The notes under the pieces are model-generated. The model did not search any database, was not told the DNA's origin, and was given only the letters and a program-made list of their open reading frames with translations. A program made the position numbers and the translations under genes. DNA of 64,000 bases, taken from NCBI RefSeq assembly GCF_014905555.1, contig NZ_BNGS01000004.1, positions 186,001-250,000 on the forward strand, given 5' to 3'. Within the stretch, counting starts at the first letter, position 1; each line of letters opens with the position of its first letter. This DNA comes from Streptomyces sp. Y2F8-2 (GTDB lineage: Bacteria; Actinomycetota; Actinomycetes; Streptomycetales; Streptomycetaceae). Positions 1 to 7,527 of this stretch are shown here, in pieces.

Positions 1-238
1 GATGTGGCTGTACCCGGTGCCGGGCGTCGTCGCGCTCGTCGGCTGGCTGGTGATCCACGGCTACGCGGACAAGAACTCCCCGGGCCGCCACCCCATCGAG
101 TGGTCCCTGGCCTGGCTGGCGCTCGGCTGCGTGGCGTTCGTGGTGGGGGCCCGGCTGGAGAAGGTCTGGCCGTTCGGCCCGAAGGAGATCAGGGAGGAGT
201 ACGTCAGGACGGCGGAGGCGGAACCGGCGGGCACGTGA
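1..238 (+). CDS. C-terminal end of an APC-family amino-acid permease (truncated by window)
   Basis: Only the last 78 or so codons are visible, and the gene begins before the window. The visible part has two hydrophobic stretches, one starting VPGVVALVGWLVIHG and one around WLALGCVAFVVGARL, then a polar cytoplasmic tail. The LYPVPGVVALVGWLVI pattern resembles the final membrane helices of APC-superfamily amino-acid transporters. The substrate cannot be read from this fragment. The family assignment is inference from the motif and topology. The methionine near base 2 is internal and should not be taken as the start. Confidence 0.6.
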   Translation, partial: MWLYPVPGVVALVGWLVIHGYADKNSPGRHPIEWSLAWLALGCVAFVVGARLEKVWPFGPKEIREEYVRTAEAEPAGT

Positions 239-370
239 GAGCGGGACGGGGTGGAACCACGTCCCCCTGGGGAGTGGTCACCCTCGGTGGCCTGATCCCC
301 GGATGGGGATTCCCCCGATGGCAGGATCCCCCCGGTCGCAGTCGCAGGTCACCTCTACTCGGCGGCGGAG

Positions 371-901
371 TCACACCCACCCGGTGGCGGCCAGCACCTC
401 TCGCGCGATGTCGACGACGTCACGCCCGTCGGTCGCCACCCGAACGGTGCCGACGGGCGCCCGCGCGTCCAGCAGCCGCGCCTTGTACGTGCTGGCGCGC
501 AGCTCCTGCTCCAGCTCCGACCCGAGTTCACGGCCCTTCAGCCGGAGGGCGATCGTGTCGTCGGTCGCGGTCAGCAACACACGGACGAGCCGGGCCTGCG
601 GGCCCATCGCCCGCCGGAACATGCCCGTGGACTCGTCGAGCACGCTGACCGTGTTCGTGTAGACGAGCCGCCGACAGCCGAGCGAGGTGTAGTTCCGCCA
701 CACGGCGGTGAGGTTGCGTTCGGTGATCTCGGCGCGGTGGGGATCACCGTCCGGCGCCGGGTGCACCTGTCCCATGAAGTCGCCGTCGATCACGGCGTGG
801 GCGACTTCGGCGGCCCGCAGCCGTGCCGATACCTCCCAGCCGACCGTCGTCTTGCCGACACCGGCACGTCCACCGATGAGCAGCGCTTCCGCGTGATCCA
901 T
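371..901 (-). CDS. P-loop nucleotide/small-molecule kinase-like ATPase
   Basis: The 176-residue protein has a Walker A loop, GGRAGVGKTT, at residues 10-19, followed by a short alpha/beta NTPase core (VIDGDFMG and LVYTNTVSVLDE on predicted strands). Length and layout fit AAA_33 or shikimate/adenylate-kinase-like P-loop kinases, but no substrate-specific motif is recognisable. A GAAGGG ribosome-binding site lies just before the ATG. The gene follows the APH-fold gene on the same strand after only 6 bases, so the two probably form an operon. The pairing of a phosphotransferase with a P-loop kinase suggests small-molecule phosphorylation, but this is inference. Confidence 0.72.
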   Translation of the reverse strand: MDHAEALLIGGRAGVGKTTVGWEVSARLRAAEVAHAVIDGDFMGQVHPAPDGDPHRAEITERNLTAVWRNYTSLGCRRLVYTNTVSVLDESTGMFRRAMGPQARLVRVLLTATDDTIALRLKGRELGSELEQELRASTYKARLLDARAPVGTVRVATDGRDVVDIAREVLAATGWV

Positions 902-907
902 CGCCCT

Positions 908-2128
908 TCAGTCCCCCGCTCCCGTGAGGAACGGGCTCGGGTGGCGCACGGCGCGCACCGCCCTGCGGATCACCGTCACCGGATCACCCTCGTGGTAGGG
1001 CCGCTCCGAGGCCTCGATACCGTCGAGGTACTCCTGATAGCGGATGGCGTGCATGAGATGGGCGAGCGGCTCGGCGAGACGGAGGGCACGGGACGGGGCG
1101 CTTCCCGGCACGTGCGCCGCCCAGGCGGCTGCCCAGGCCCGGGCCGCCGCAGGCCGGGCCGCCTCGGGGAGGTAGTCGATGGCGCGCAGGCCGTCCACCA
1201 CCGGGTTGCCCCAGTAGGCGTCCGCGAAGTCCAGAACGACCGGACGGCCGCCGTCGCTGCGCCAGTTGCCCGGATGGAAGTCGCCGTGCACCACCGTGTC
1301 GGGCAGACCGCAGTCCTCCAGCTGCCGCCGGCGGGCCGCCAAGTCCCGCACGGCCTGCCTCTCCTCACCGTCCAGCTCCGCCCCGAGCGGCCCGTCGAGC
1401 AGCGCCTGCCCCCGGGCCGCGAGCACCGGGACGCGCCAGTCCCGGAGCACGGCGGGGCGGCTGCGCGCGAGCGCGGCCTGGGCCGCCACGAACCGTTGCA
1501 TCACCGCCGTCACCGTGTCGGCGGACGCCCCCCAGCAGTCCCTGCCGGGTACGTGCTCCATCAGCATCCGCCGCTCGCCCCGGCCGACGACCGTCGGCGT
1601 CAGCCCCGCGTCCACCCGCGCGAACACGTCGGCGACGGCCGCCTCGTCGGCGGCGAAGCGCGGTGTCGCCTTGAGCCAGACGGGTCCGGACGCGGTGGGC
1701 AGCCGGAACAGTCCCGCCAGATTCCAGGTCCGCCGCTGCTCGACGCGGCCGGTGACGGGGCGTCCCGCCGTCTGGAGCGTACGGATGCCCCAGTCGAGCA
1801 GTTCCCGCAGTCCGTCCACACACGCCCACGGCATTCGGAGTGTCGCGTCCCCCGCCAACAGCCCCTCCGGAGCGGCCCGTTGACCGAGCAGCCCGGGCGC
1901 CGGGCGCTCCCACGCCTCCACGTGGTAGGTCGCGTGACCGTCCCGTCCGCCTTCGCCGCCGTCCACCGTCAGCAGCCGCAGCACCGTCACCGGGACCCCG
2001 AGCACCTCCTCCAGCCGCCCGACGACCTGCTCGACCTCCGACCACCAGGGAACGTCCACGGGAAACGGTCCGGTGACACCGAGGACGTCCTCGCCGGACG
2101 TCACCCACGCACTGACGGTTCGACTCAT
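908..2128 (-). CDS. APH-fold phosphotransferase (aminoglycoside phosphotransferase/choline kinase-like)
   Basis: The 406-residue protein carries the catalytic loop VVHGDFHPGNW in its C-terminal half and the metal-binding VVLDFADAYWG about 15 residues later. These correspond to Brenner and DFG-like motifs of the APH/choline kinase fold. The first 150 residues resemble no part of the minimal fold and include a variable region naming no substrate. It is likely a small-molecule ATP-dependent kinase. Streptomyces encode many such proteins, and few are true resistance enzymes. First gene of a probable two-gene operon with the downstream P-loop kinase. Confidence 0.75.
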   Translation of the reverse strand: MSRTVSAWVTSGEDVLGVTGPFPVDVPWWSEVEQVVGRLEEVLGVPVTVLRLLTVDGGEGGRDGHATYHVEAWERPAPGLLGQRAAPEGLLAGDATLRMPWACVDGLRELLDWGIRTLQTAGRPVTGRVEQRRTWNLAGLFRLPTASGPVWLKATPRFAADEAAVADVFARVDAGLTPTVVGRGERRMLMEHVPGRDCWGASADTVTAVMQRFVAAQAALARSRPAVLRDWRVPVLAARGQALLDGPLGAELDGEERQAVRDLAARRRQLEDCGLPDTVVHGDFHPGNWRSDGGRPVVLDFADAYWGNPVVDGLRAIDYLPEAARPAAARAWAAAWAAHVPGSAPSRALRLAEPLAHLMHAIRYQEYLDGIEASERPYHEGDPVTVIRRAVRAVRHPSPFLTGAGD

Positions 2129-2224
2129 CGCGCCAGTGTGCGGCTCGATGGGGGACCCGGGCGAACGGTTATTCCGCCGGCCATGAGGCCGGTCCGCGGT
2201 TGCGGACCGGCCGACGGGTTCCCG

Positions 2225-2665
2225 TTACGGGCGAGGTGGGCTCTTCGCCGCCGCGCCCGCGCAGAGGACACCCAGCACCACGGCGAGTGCGCCGATGACG
2301 ATGCTGTTGACCACGACTCCGGTGTCCGGGCCGCTGCCGACGATCCACGGCGAGATGATCATCCATGTGCCCATCGCGCACATGGCCCAGCTCAGGCCGT
2401 ACATCCTCTCCGGCATGATGGTGAATCCGAGGGCCAGCAGGCCGAACGCGATCCCCATGATGAGGTTGTGCGGTACAAGCGGCGGCTGGCTGGTCGTGTA
2501 GTGGAGTATCCACGGGGATGCGGCGCAGTACAGACCGAGCAGGAACACCGGTCCGTCCACGAGCGCCACATCGCGACCACCGAGCATGCGGGCGTAGCGG
2601 GTCCGCATCTCTGAGACATCGGGGTGGGTCGCCATGTCCCCTCTGCTGTGTGAGACGTCAGCCAT
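2225..2665 (-). CDS. SPW-repeat membrane protein
   Basis: The 146-residue protein has four predicted membrane segments arranged as two similar halves. Each half contains the SPW signature (ASPWIL and ISPWIV) that names the SPW repeat family, which is common in actinobacteria and rhizobia and has no firm biochemical role. The ATG at 2665 is chosen because GAAGGAGAGA lies at the right distance upstream; the frame stays open further 5' but there without SPW features. An unusually AT-rich stretch (about 2742-2768) lies upstream and may contain the promoter. Several family members are thought to be stress-induced, but nothing here proves that. Confidence 0.82.
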   Translation of the reverse strand: MADVSHSRGDMATHPDVSEMRTRYARMLGGRDVALVDGPVFLLGLYCAASPWILHYTTSQPPLVPHNLIMGIAFGLLALGFTIMPERMYGLSWAMCAMGTWMIISPWIVGSGPDTGVVVNSIVIGALAVVLGVLCAGAAAKSPPRP

Positions 2666-2790
2666 GACTGGTCTCTCCTTCGACTGTGCACGGCCTGACC
2701 GCATCCGGGGTGAAATGCGGGGGAGAGCCGCGTACGCTCGTTGTGCTCTTATCTTTTCTTTATGTGTAAGGCTCGGGTGGTATGGGCATT

Positions 2791-4167
2791 TCAGCCCAGT
2801 CCTCGGGCTCGTCTGAAGCGGGCCAGGCCGTCGGACAGGTCGACGACCGGATCCGGGTAGGCGCCGCACGCGGCCCGTTCCCGGCCCCTCAGTCGCCATG
2901 GCTCATGCACCGCGGGCCCCTCGACCCCGGCGAGTTCGGGCACCCAGCGGCGCACGTACGCGCCGTCCGGGTCGTGCCGCCTGGCCTGGACGACGGGGTT
3001 CAGGACCCGGTTGGGCCGGGTGTCGGTGCCCGTCCCGGCCACCCACTGCCAGTTCAGCTGGTTGTTGGCGACGTCGCCGTCGACCAGCAGCCGCAGGAAG
3101 TGGCGCGCTCCGACGCGCCAGTCCACGTACAGGGTCTTGGTGAGGAAGCTCGCGGCCAGCAGCCGGGCCCGGCCCGGCATCCACCCCTCGTGCCGCAGCT
3201 GTCGCATCGCCGCGTCGATCGCCGGGTAACCCGTACGGCCCTCCCGCCACGCCTCGACGTCCGCGCGCGCCGCGCTCTCGGACCGCCAGCGGTCCCCTCG
3301 CGTGCGGTAGTCGGCGGTGGCCGCGTCCGGCCGCGCGGCGAGCACCTGACGGTGGAAGTCCCGCCACGCCATCTGCCGTACGAAGGCCTCGGCGCCCGGG
3401 CCGCCCGCCTGCCGCACCCGGTGGACGACCTCGACGGGGGAGAGGGTGCCGAAGTGCAGATGCGGTGACAGACGGGACGTGGCGTCGCCCGCCAGGTCGT
3501 CCTGCCGGTCCCCGTAAGCGGCGAGGCCGCTGCGCAGCCACGCCGTGAGCCGCTTCCTGCCCTCCGTCTCACCACCGGCGGGCAGCCCTTCCGAGACCGC
3601 CGTACTACCTTCGCGTACGGGCAGTTCCTCCGATCCGGCGGTGTCCGGCACCCGCACGGCACGCGGCGCGCCCGACGTGTCGCGCAGCCGCTGCCCGGAC
3701 CACCGCCGGAAGTACGGGGTGAAGACGGCGAAGTGGTCGGAGGCGACCGGGGTCACCGTTCCCGGTGGCACGACCGTGTTGACGGTGTCGTGCACCCACA
3801 GCCGGCACCCCTGGGCCTCCAACTCCCGCCGCAGCCGCGCCTCGCGTCGCTGCGCGTAGGCGCTGACGTCCGCCGCCAGGTGAACGTCGGCCGCGTCCAC
3901 CTCGGTGACCACCCGGCACACCTCGTCGACCACGTCCCCGGACCGGACGACGAGCCGCCCGCCCCGGGCGCGCAGCCCCGCGTCGAGGTCGTGCAGGCAG
4001 TCGGCGAGGAACGCCAGCCGGTTGGGAACGGCGAATCCGGCGGCCGCCACTCCCCGGTCGCGCACGAAGAGCGGCACCACCTGTCCGGGGCGGGTCAGGG
4101 CCGCCCGCAGCGGCGGGTGGTCGTGCAGACGCAGGTCGGAGGTGAACAGGACGACCGAGACGTGCAT
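2791..4167 (-). CDS. phr: deoxyribodipyrimidine photolyase
   Basis: The 458-residue protein repairs cyclobutane pyrimidine dimers with blue light and FAD. The N-terminal alpha/beta antenna domain (VSVVLFTSDLRLHDHPPL) is followed by the helical FAD domain. The latter contains WRDFHRQVL, the YPAIDAAMRQL helix, GRARLLAASFLTKTL and the NNQLNWQWVAGTGTDTRP signature of class I CPD photolyases. The start at 4167 has a CGGAG ribosome-binding site about nine bases away; the frame is open far upstream, but that part overlaps the SDR gene and is not coding in this frame. It lies 58 bases after the SDR/DUF2867 gene on the same strand, a common actinobacterial pairing, so the two are probably co-transcribed. 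Confidence 0.93.
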   Translation of the reverse strand: MHVSVVLFTSDLRLHDHPPLRAALTRPGQVVPLFVRDRGVAAAGFAVPNRLAFLADCLHDLDAGLRARGGRLVVRSGDVVDEVCRVVTEVDAADVHLAADVSAYAQRREARLRRELEAQGCRLWVHDTVNTVVPPGTVTPVASDHFAVFTPYFRRWSGQRLRDTSGAPRAVRVPDTAGSEELPVREGSTAVSEGLPAGGETEGRKRLTAWLRSGLAAYGDRQDDLAGDATSRLSPHLHFGTLSPVEVVHRVRQAGGPGAEAFVRQMAWRDFHRQVLAARPDAATADYRTRGDRWRSESAARADVEAWREGRTGYPAIDAAMRQLRHEGWMPGRARLLAASFLTKTLYVDWRVGARHFLRLLVDGDVANNQLNWQWVAGTGTDTRPNRVLNPVVQARRHDPDGAYVRRWVPELAGVEGPAVHEPWRLRGRERAACGAYPDPVVDLSDGLARFRRARGLG

Positions 4168-4225
4168 GACGTGAACTCCGGGGGAGAGAGGGCCGGCCGC
4201 GGTCCGCTCCCCGTCGGCGCGGACA

Positions 4226-5755
4226 TCACGGGGTGGGCCGGGGCTCGGCCGGACCGGTGCGCGGCGCCCTGGCGGCGGCCCGCGCGATGTTGCGCGCCAT
4301 GCCTCCGAACACGAAGGCGTGGAAAGGGGAGACCCCCCACCAGTAGGCGTGACCGAGCAGCCCGTGCGGATGGAACAGGGCCCGCTGGCGATACCGGGTC
4401 CGCCCGTTCTCGTCCTGTTCGGCGTACAGCTCCAGCCAGGCGAGGCCCGGCAGCCGCATCTCGGCCCGCAGGCGCAGCAGATGCCCGGGTTGGATCTCCT
4501 CCACCCGCCAGAAGTCCAGCGAGTCCCCGACCCGCAACCGGTGCGCGTCGCGTCGCCCCCGGCGCAGCCCGACGCCTCCGGCCAGCCGGTCGAGCCAGCC
4601 CCGTGCCGCCCAGGCCAAAGGGAAGGAATACCAGCCGTTCTCGCCGCCGATGCCCTCGACGACTCGCCACAGGGCCTCGCGCGAGGCGTCGACGACGAGT
4701 TCGCGCCGGTCCGTGTAGAGGCTGCCGCCCGCCCAGTCGGGATCGGTCGGCAGCGGGTCGCTCGGCGCCCCGGGCGGCGAGGCTGACGACCAGCGGGTGG
4801 TGACCTGGGCGTCGCGCACGCGCTGCAGGGCCAGCCGGACCGCCTCGTCGAAACCGATCGGACCTGACGCGGGGACGGGAACGTACCGCTCGATGTCGCG
4901 GTCGCGGCAGACGACCTCATGGCGCAGCGACTCGGTGAGCGGCCGTGCGATCGACGGGGGAACGGGAGTCACCAGGCCGATCCAGAGACTCGACAGGCGC
5001 GGGGTGAGGACCGGGATGGAGACGATGCCCCGGCGCGGAAGGCCGGCGACAGCCGCGTACCTGACCATCATGTCCCGGTACGTCAGCACCTCCGGCCCTC
5101 CGATGTCGAAGGCGCGGCTGACGTCGTACGGCATCGTCGCGCTGCCGACCAGGAACCGCAGCACGTCCCGCACCGCGATCGGCTGGATCCGGGTGCGGAC
5201 CCAGCGCGGGGTGACCATGACGGGCAGGCGCTCGGTGAGATAGCGCAGCATCTCGAAGGAGGCCGAGCCCGAGCCGATGATGACGGCGGCCCGCAGCACC
5301 GTGGTCGGAACGCCGGAGCCCAGCAGGATGCGGCCGACCTCGGCGCGCGACCGCAGATGCGGGGACAGCTCACGCTCGGGCACGTCCGCCGGGGTGAGGC
5401 CGCCCAGATAGACGATGCGCCGCACACCCGCGGCACGGGCCTGTTCCCCGAAGATCCGCGCGGCCGTGCGGTCCGTCTCCTCGAAGTCGCGGCCCGTGCC
5501 CAGGGCGTGCACCAGGTAGTACGCGACGTCCATGCCGCGCAGTGCGTCGGCGACGGACCGGGCCTGCGTGACGTCTCCGGCCACCACCTCGACCTCGGCC
5601 GCCCACGGGTGGCCGCTCACCTTCTGCGGGGAACGGGCCAGGCAGCGCACCTGGTGCCCCGCGGCCAGCAGTTCCGGGACGAGCCGGCCGCCGATGTATC
5701 CCGTGGCGCCGGTCACCAGGCAGCGCAGCCCCGGCCCGGCAGGGCCTCCGTTCAT
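4226..5755 (-). CDS. SDR-family NAD(P)-binding protein with C-terminal DUF2867 domain
   Basis: The 509-residue protein begins with an atypical SDR Rossmann fold (VTGATGYIGGRL, residues 14-25; acidic VVAGDVT; YYLVHALG) that continues to about residue 310. The remaining 170 residues, starting near SLYTDRRELVVDAS, match the DUF2867 pattern (NGWYSFPLAWAARGWLDRL, LDFWRVEEI, FHPHGLLGHAYWW). Proteins of this build often sit beside photolyase genes, where a role in light or redox stress is suspected but unproven. A GAGGGAGCC ribosome-binding site precedes the ATG. It is first in a probable operon with phr. Confidence 0.85.
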   Translation of the reverse strand: MNGGPAGPGLRCLVTGATGYIGGRLVPELLAAGHQVRCLARSPQKVSGHPWAAEVEVVAGDVTQARSVADALRGMDVAYYLVHALGTGRDFEETDRTAARIFGEQARAAGVRRIVYLGGLTPADVPERELSPHLRSRAEVGRILLGSGVPTTVLRAAVIIGSGSASFEMLRYLTERLPVMVTPRWVRTRIQPIAVRDVLRFLVGSATMPYDVSRAFDIGGPEVLTYRDMMVRYAAVAGLPRRGIVSIPVLTPRLSSLWIGLVTPVPPSIARPLTESLRHEVVCRDRDIERYVPVPASGPIGFDEAVRLALQRVRDAQVTTRWSSASPPGAPSDPLPTDPDWAGGSLYTDRRELVVDASREALWRVVEGIGGENGWYSFPLAWAARGWLDRLAGGVGLRRGRRDAHRLRVGDSLDFWRVEEIQPGHLLRLRAEMRLPGLAWLELYAEQDENGRTRYRQRALFHPHGLLGHAYWWGVSPFHAFVFGGMARNIARAAARAPRTGPAEPRPTP

Positions 5756-5932
5756 CCGCCTGGCTCCCTCGCGTCGAAGTCGTCTCAGCGATCACTTCCA
5801 CAGAACGAGTGCTTCCGGACACGGCGAAGGGATGTTTTCCGCGAGCAAGACATATCGGCGCCCCCGCCGGGCAGGCGTTATGCAGGAAGTTGTCGGTTCG
5901 AGTCGATGATCGATGCTGGAGGTGTCGACCCC

Positions 5933-6106
5933 ATGGGCGCGAAGGTGCTGGAGCGGTTCCCTGCTGGAGCTCCGCGCGGATCGTGGCCGGCGGAGGAGTA
6001 CGCGGCGCAGCGTCGAGCCGAGGGCAAGCCCGCCAAGGTGGTCATGGACCTGAAGTCGGACGCGTTCCTCGTGGTGGTCCCGGGCAGGGACCGCGACGAG
6101 AACTGA
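5933..6106 (+). CDS. small conserved-looking hypothetical protein (57 aa)
   Basis: A 57-codon frame starts at an ATG with an excellent GGAGG ribosome-binding site ten bases upstream and stops nine bases before the convergent LysR gene. The product is basic at both ends, with SWPAEEYAAQRRAEG in the middle and a hydrophobic AFLVVVPG near the C-terminus. No domain is recognised. The ribosome-binding site and codon bias (G/C third positions) support a real gene. It stands alone between the phr/SDR operon and the sulfur region. Confidence 0.6.
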   Translation: MGAKVLERFPAGAPRGSWPAEEYAAQRRAEGKPAKVVMDLKSDAFLVVVPGRDRDEN

Positions 6107-6115
6107 GCGGACGCG

Positions 6116-7126
6116 TCACCCGGGGCGGGACACCCCCGAAGCCGGCGACGCCGCAAGGCCCGGTGACGGACCGCTGCCGGTCGGCATCCCGTCCCGGGCC
6201 TGCACCGGCGCGGCTTCCGGAGCAGGCCCCAGTTCCCGCCCCTTGCGGACGAACGCCTCGTACAGCTCCTGAGCGGCCCTCGGCACGGACTCCGCCCGGC
6301 GCCGCCGCAGCATCAGCAGCACTCGGGTGGTGGTGTCGTCGGCGAGCGGCCGGCAGGTGATCAGGCCCCGGCGTTCCAGTGGATCCCCGATCACACTGAA
6401 GTCGGGCAGCACCGTCGCGCCGAGCCCCTGCGCCACCATCAGCTTGCCCAGCTCCGCGCCGTCCGTCGAGTAGGAGAAGGACGAAGCCCGTTCCCCGAGG
6501 AGCCGGTGCACGTACCGGTGCATCACGTAGCCGGAGCGCATGGCGATGAACGGCTCGGTCAGCAGGTCCGCGACCGGAACGGCCGGCAGGGCCGCCAGTG
6601 GGTTGTCCGGGCGCAGGCACACCACCGGCCGCCCTCGGAGCAGTTCCAGGCTGTCGAAACCGGCCGGCATGTCGTCGCCGTCGAGGTGGTTCACCAGACC
6701 CAGGTCGAAGCCGCCCTCCAGCAGGCCCCGGTGGATGTCGGTCTGCTGTGCGGCGACCACCTCCACCTGCGTCAGCGGATGCCTGGCGTGGAACTCCCGC
6801 ATCACCGGGATGAGCAGCGGCACGGTCGCCGCGTTCACCGTGCCGAGTCGCACTGTCCGGCTGATGCGGTGCTGCTCGCCCGCCGCTGTCCGCAACCGGT
6901 CCACCGCGTCCAGCACATTGACGATGTGCGGCAGCAGTTCCCGTCCCTCGGCGCTCATCGTGGCACCGGACCGCTTGCGCTCCAGCAGGTCGACGCCGAG
7001 TTCGCGCTCCAGATTCCGCACCGTCTCGCTCAACGCGGGCTGCGACAGGCGCAGTTCCTCGGCCGCCCGGCGCAGCGAACCCAATCGGACCACGGCCGTG
7101 ATGTATTCGAGCTGTTCCGTTCGCAT
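6116..7126 (-). CDS. LysR-family transcriptional regulator of the adjacent organosulfur operon
   Basis: The 336-residue protein has an N-terminal winged helix-turn-helix (MRTEQLEYITAVVRLGSL, SQPALSETVRNLERELG) and a C-terminal LysR substrate-binding domain. The start at 7126 matches the usual LysR N-terminus. A GTG at 7177 would add 17 residues but has its purine-rich stretch almost touching the start codon, so it is less likely. The gene is divergent from the leader peptide and sfnG operon, the classical layout for a LysR activator such as SfnR/CysB-like sulfur regulators. Its effector may be a sulfur metabolite, but this is inferred from context only. Confidence 0.85.
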   Translation of the reverse strand: MRTEQLEYITAVVRLGSLRRAAEELRLSQPALSETVRNLERELGVDLLERKRSGATMSAEGRELLPHIVNVLDAVDRLRTAAGEQHRISRTVRLGTVNAATVPLLIPVMREFHARHPLTQVEVVAAQQTDIHRGLLEGGFDLGLVNHLDGDDMPAGFDSLELLRGRPVVCLRPDNPLAALPAVPVADLLTEPFIAMRSGYVMHRYVHRLLGERASSFSYSTDGAELGKLMVAQGLGATVLPDFSVIGDPLERRGLITCRPLADDTTTRVLLMLRRRRAESVPRAAQELYEAFVRKGRELGPAPEAAPVQARDGMPTGSGPSPGLAASPASGVSRPG

Positions 7127-7226
7127 CGCCGCAGAATGCGGGTTCCACCGGAAGTCGTTCAAGGGTTTCCCTGTCACACCTTCGTGAAATTCAATGGTCC
7201 GCGATGCGAGAACGGTCGGGTTTTCC

Positions 7227-7256
7227 TTGACTGCCCCATCCGGCTGCTGCCACGAT
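7227..7256 (+). promoter_or_regulatory. candidate vegetative promoter for the leader peptide and sulfur operon
   Basis: A TTGACT -35 hexamer at 7227-7232 is separated by 18 bases from CACGAT at 7251-7256. Transcription starting about seven bases after the -10 would begin at or next to the leader ATG at 7264, giving a leaderless transcript. The -35 is strong, while the -10 matches the consensus only at the A and the final T. Confidence 0.5.
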
Positions 7257-7263
7257 CGACGGC

Positions 7264-7347
7264 ATGACGATGCGACTGGACCTCACGCGGCGGCGCCACG
7301 TCGATCTGGCGCGCGTCTCCAGCGCCTCCTGTTGCCCCGCGGCCTGA
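7264..7347 (+). CDS. cysteine-containing leader peptide upstream of the organosulfur operon
   Basis: The 27-codon ORF begins MTMRLDLTRRRHVDLARV and ends with SASCCPAA. Two adjacent Cys codons (TGT TGC) lie five codons before the stop. Short peptides of the form MRLDLTRRRHVDL...C..PA occur upstream of sulfur-assimilation genes in many actinobacteria, and in mycobacteria Cys-rich leaderless ORFs act as cysteine-responsive attenuators. The frame may start at 7264 or 7270. Ribosome stalling at the Cys codons when cysteinyl-tRNA is scarce would influence the terminator hairpin at 7382-7418. The sequence features are direct; the regulatory role is inferred by analogy. Confidence 0.8.
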   Translation: MTMRLDLTRRRHVDLARVSSASCCPAA

Positions 7348-7381
7348 TCCGCCTCCGGATCCGCCGCGCCCGTTTCCTCCC

Positions 7382-7422
7382 GCACCGCACCTGCCCGACG
7401 GGCCGAGGTGCGCGGTGCTTTT
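7382..7422 (+). terminator. intrinsic attenuator between leader peptide and sfnG
   Basis: GCACCGCACCT (7382-7392) pairs with AGGTGCGCGGTGC (7406-7418) around a 13-base loop, with a two-base bulge in the right arm. TTTT follows directly at 7419-7422. U-tracts after hairpins are uncommon in Streptomyces, so this is a good candidate for a true rho-independent element. It lies 34 bases after the leader stop and 105 bases before sfnG. Confidence 0.65.
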
Positions 7423-7527
7423 CCCTCAGGGCCTGAATTCGGGGCACTGCCATGCCGTGAATTCGGGGTTCCCGCCCATTCCGCGGACCATCCGCGACAC
7501 CGCGACCATCCGCAACAGGAGTTCCGC

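Noticed and set aside
295..310. Short ATCCCC/GGGGAT hairpin between the permease and the kinase as a terminator
   Set aside because: A 6-bp stem with no T-tract in this GC-rich DNA is too weak to claim.
4168..4920. Upstream extension of the photolyase frame
   Set aside because: It overlaps the DUF2867 part of the SDR gene, and the photolyase fold with a good ribosome-binding site begins at 4167.
7127..7177. GTG at 7177 as the start of the LysR regulator
   Set aside because: The purine stretch nearly touches the GTG, and the extra 17 residues do not resemble LysR N-termini.
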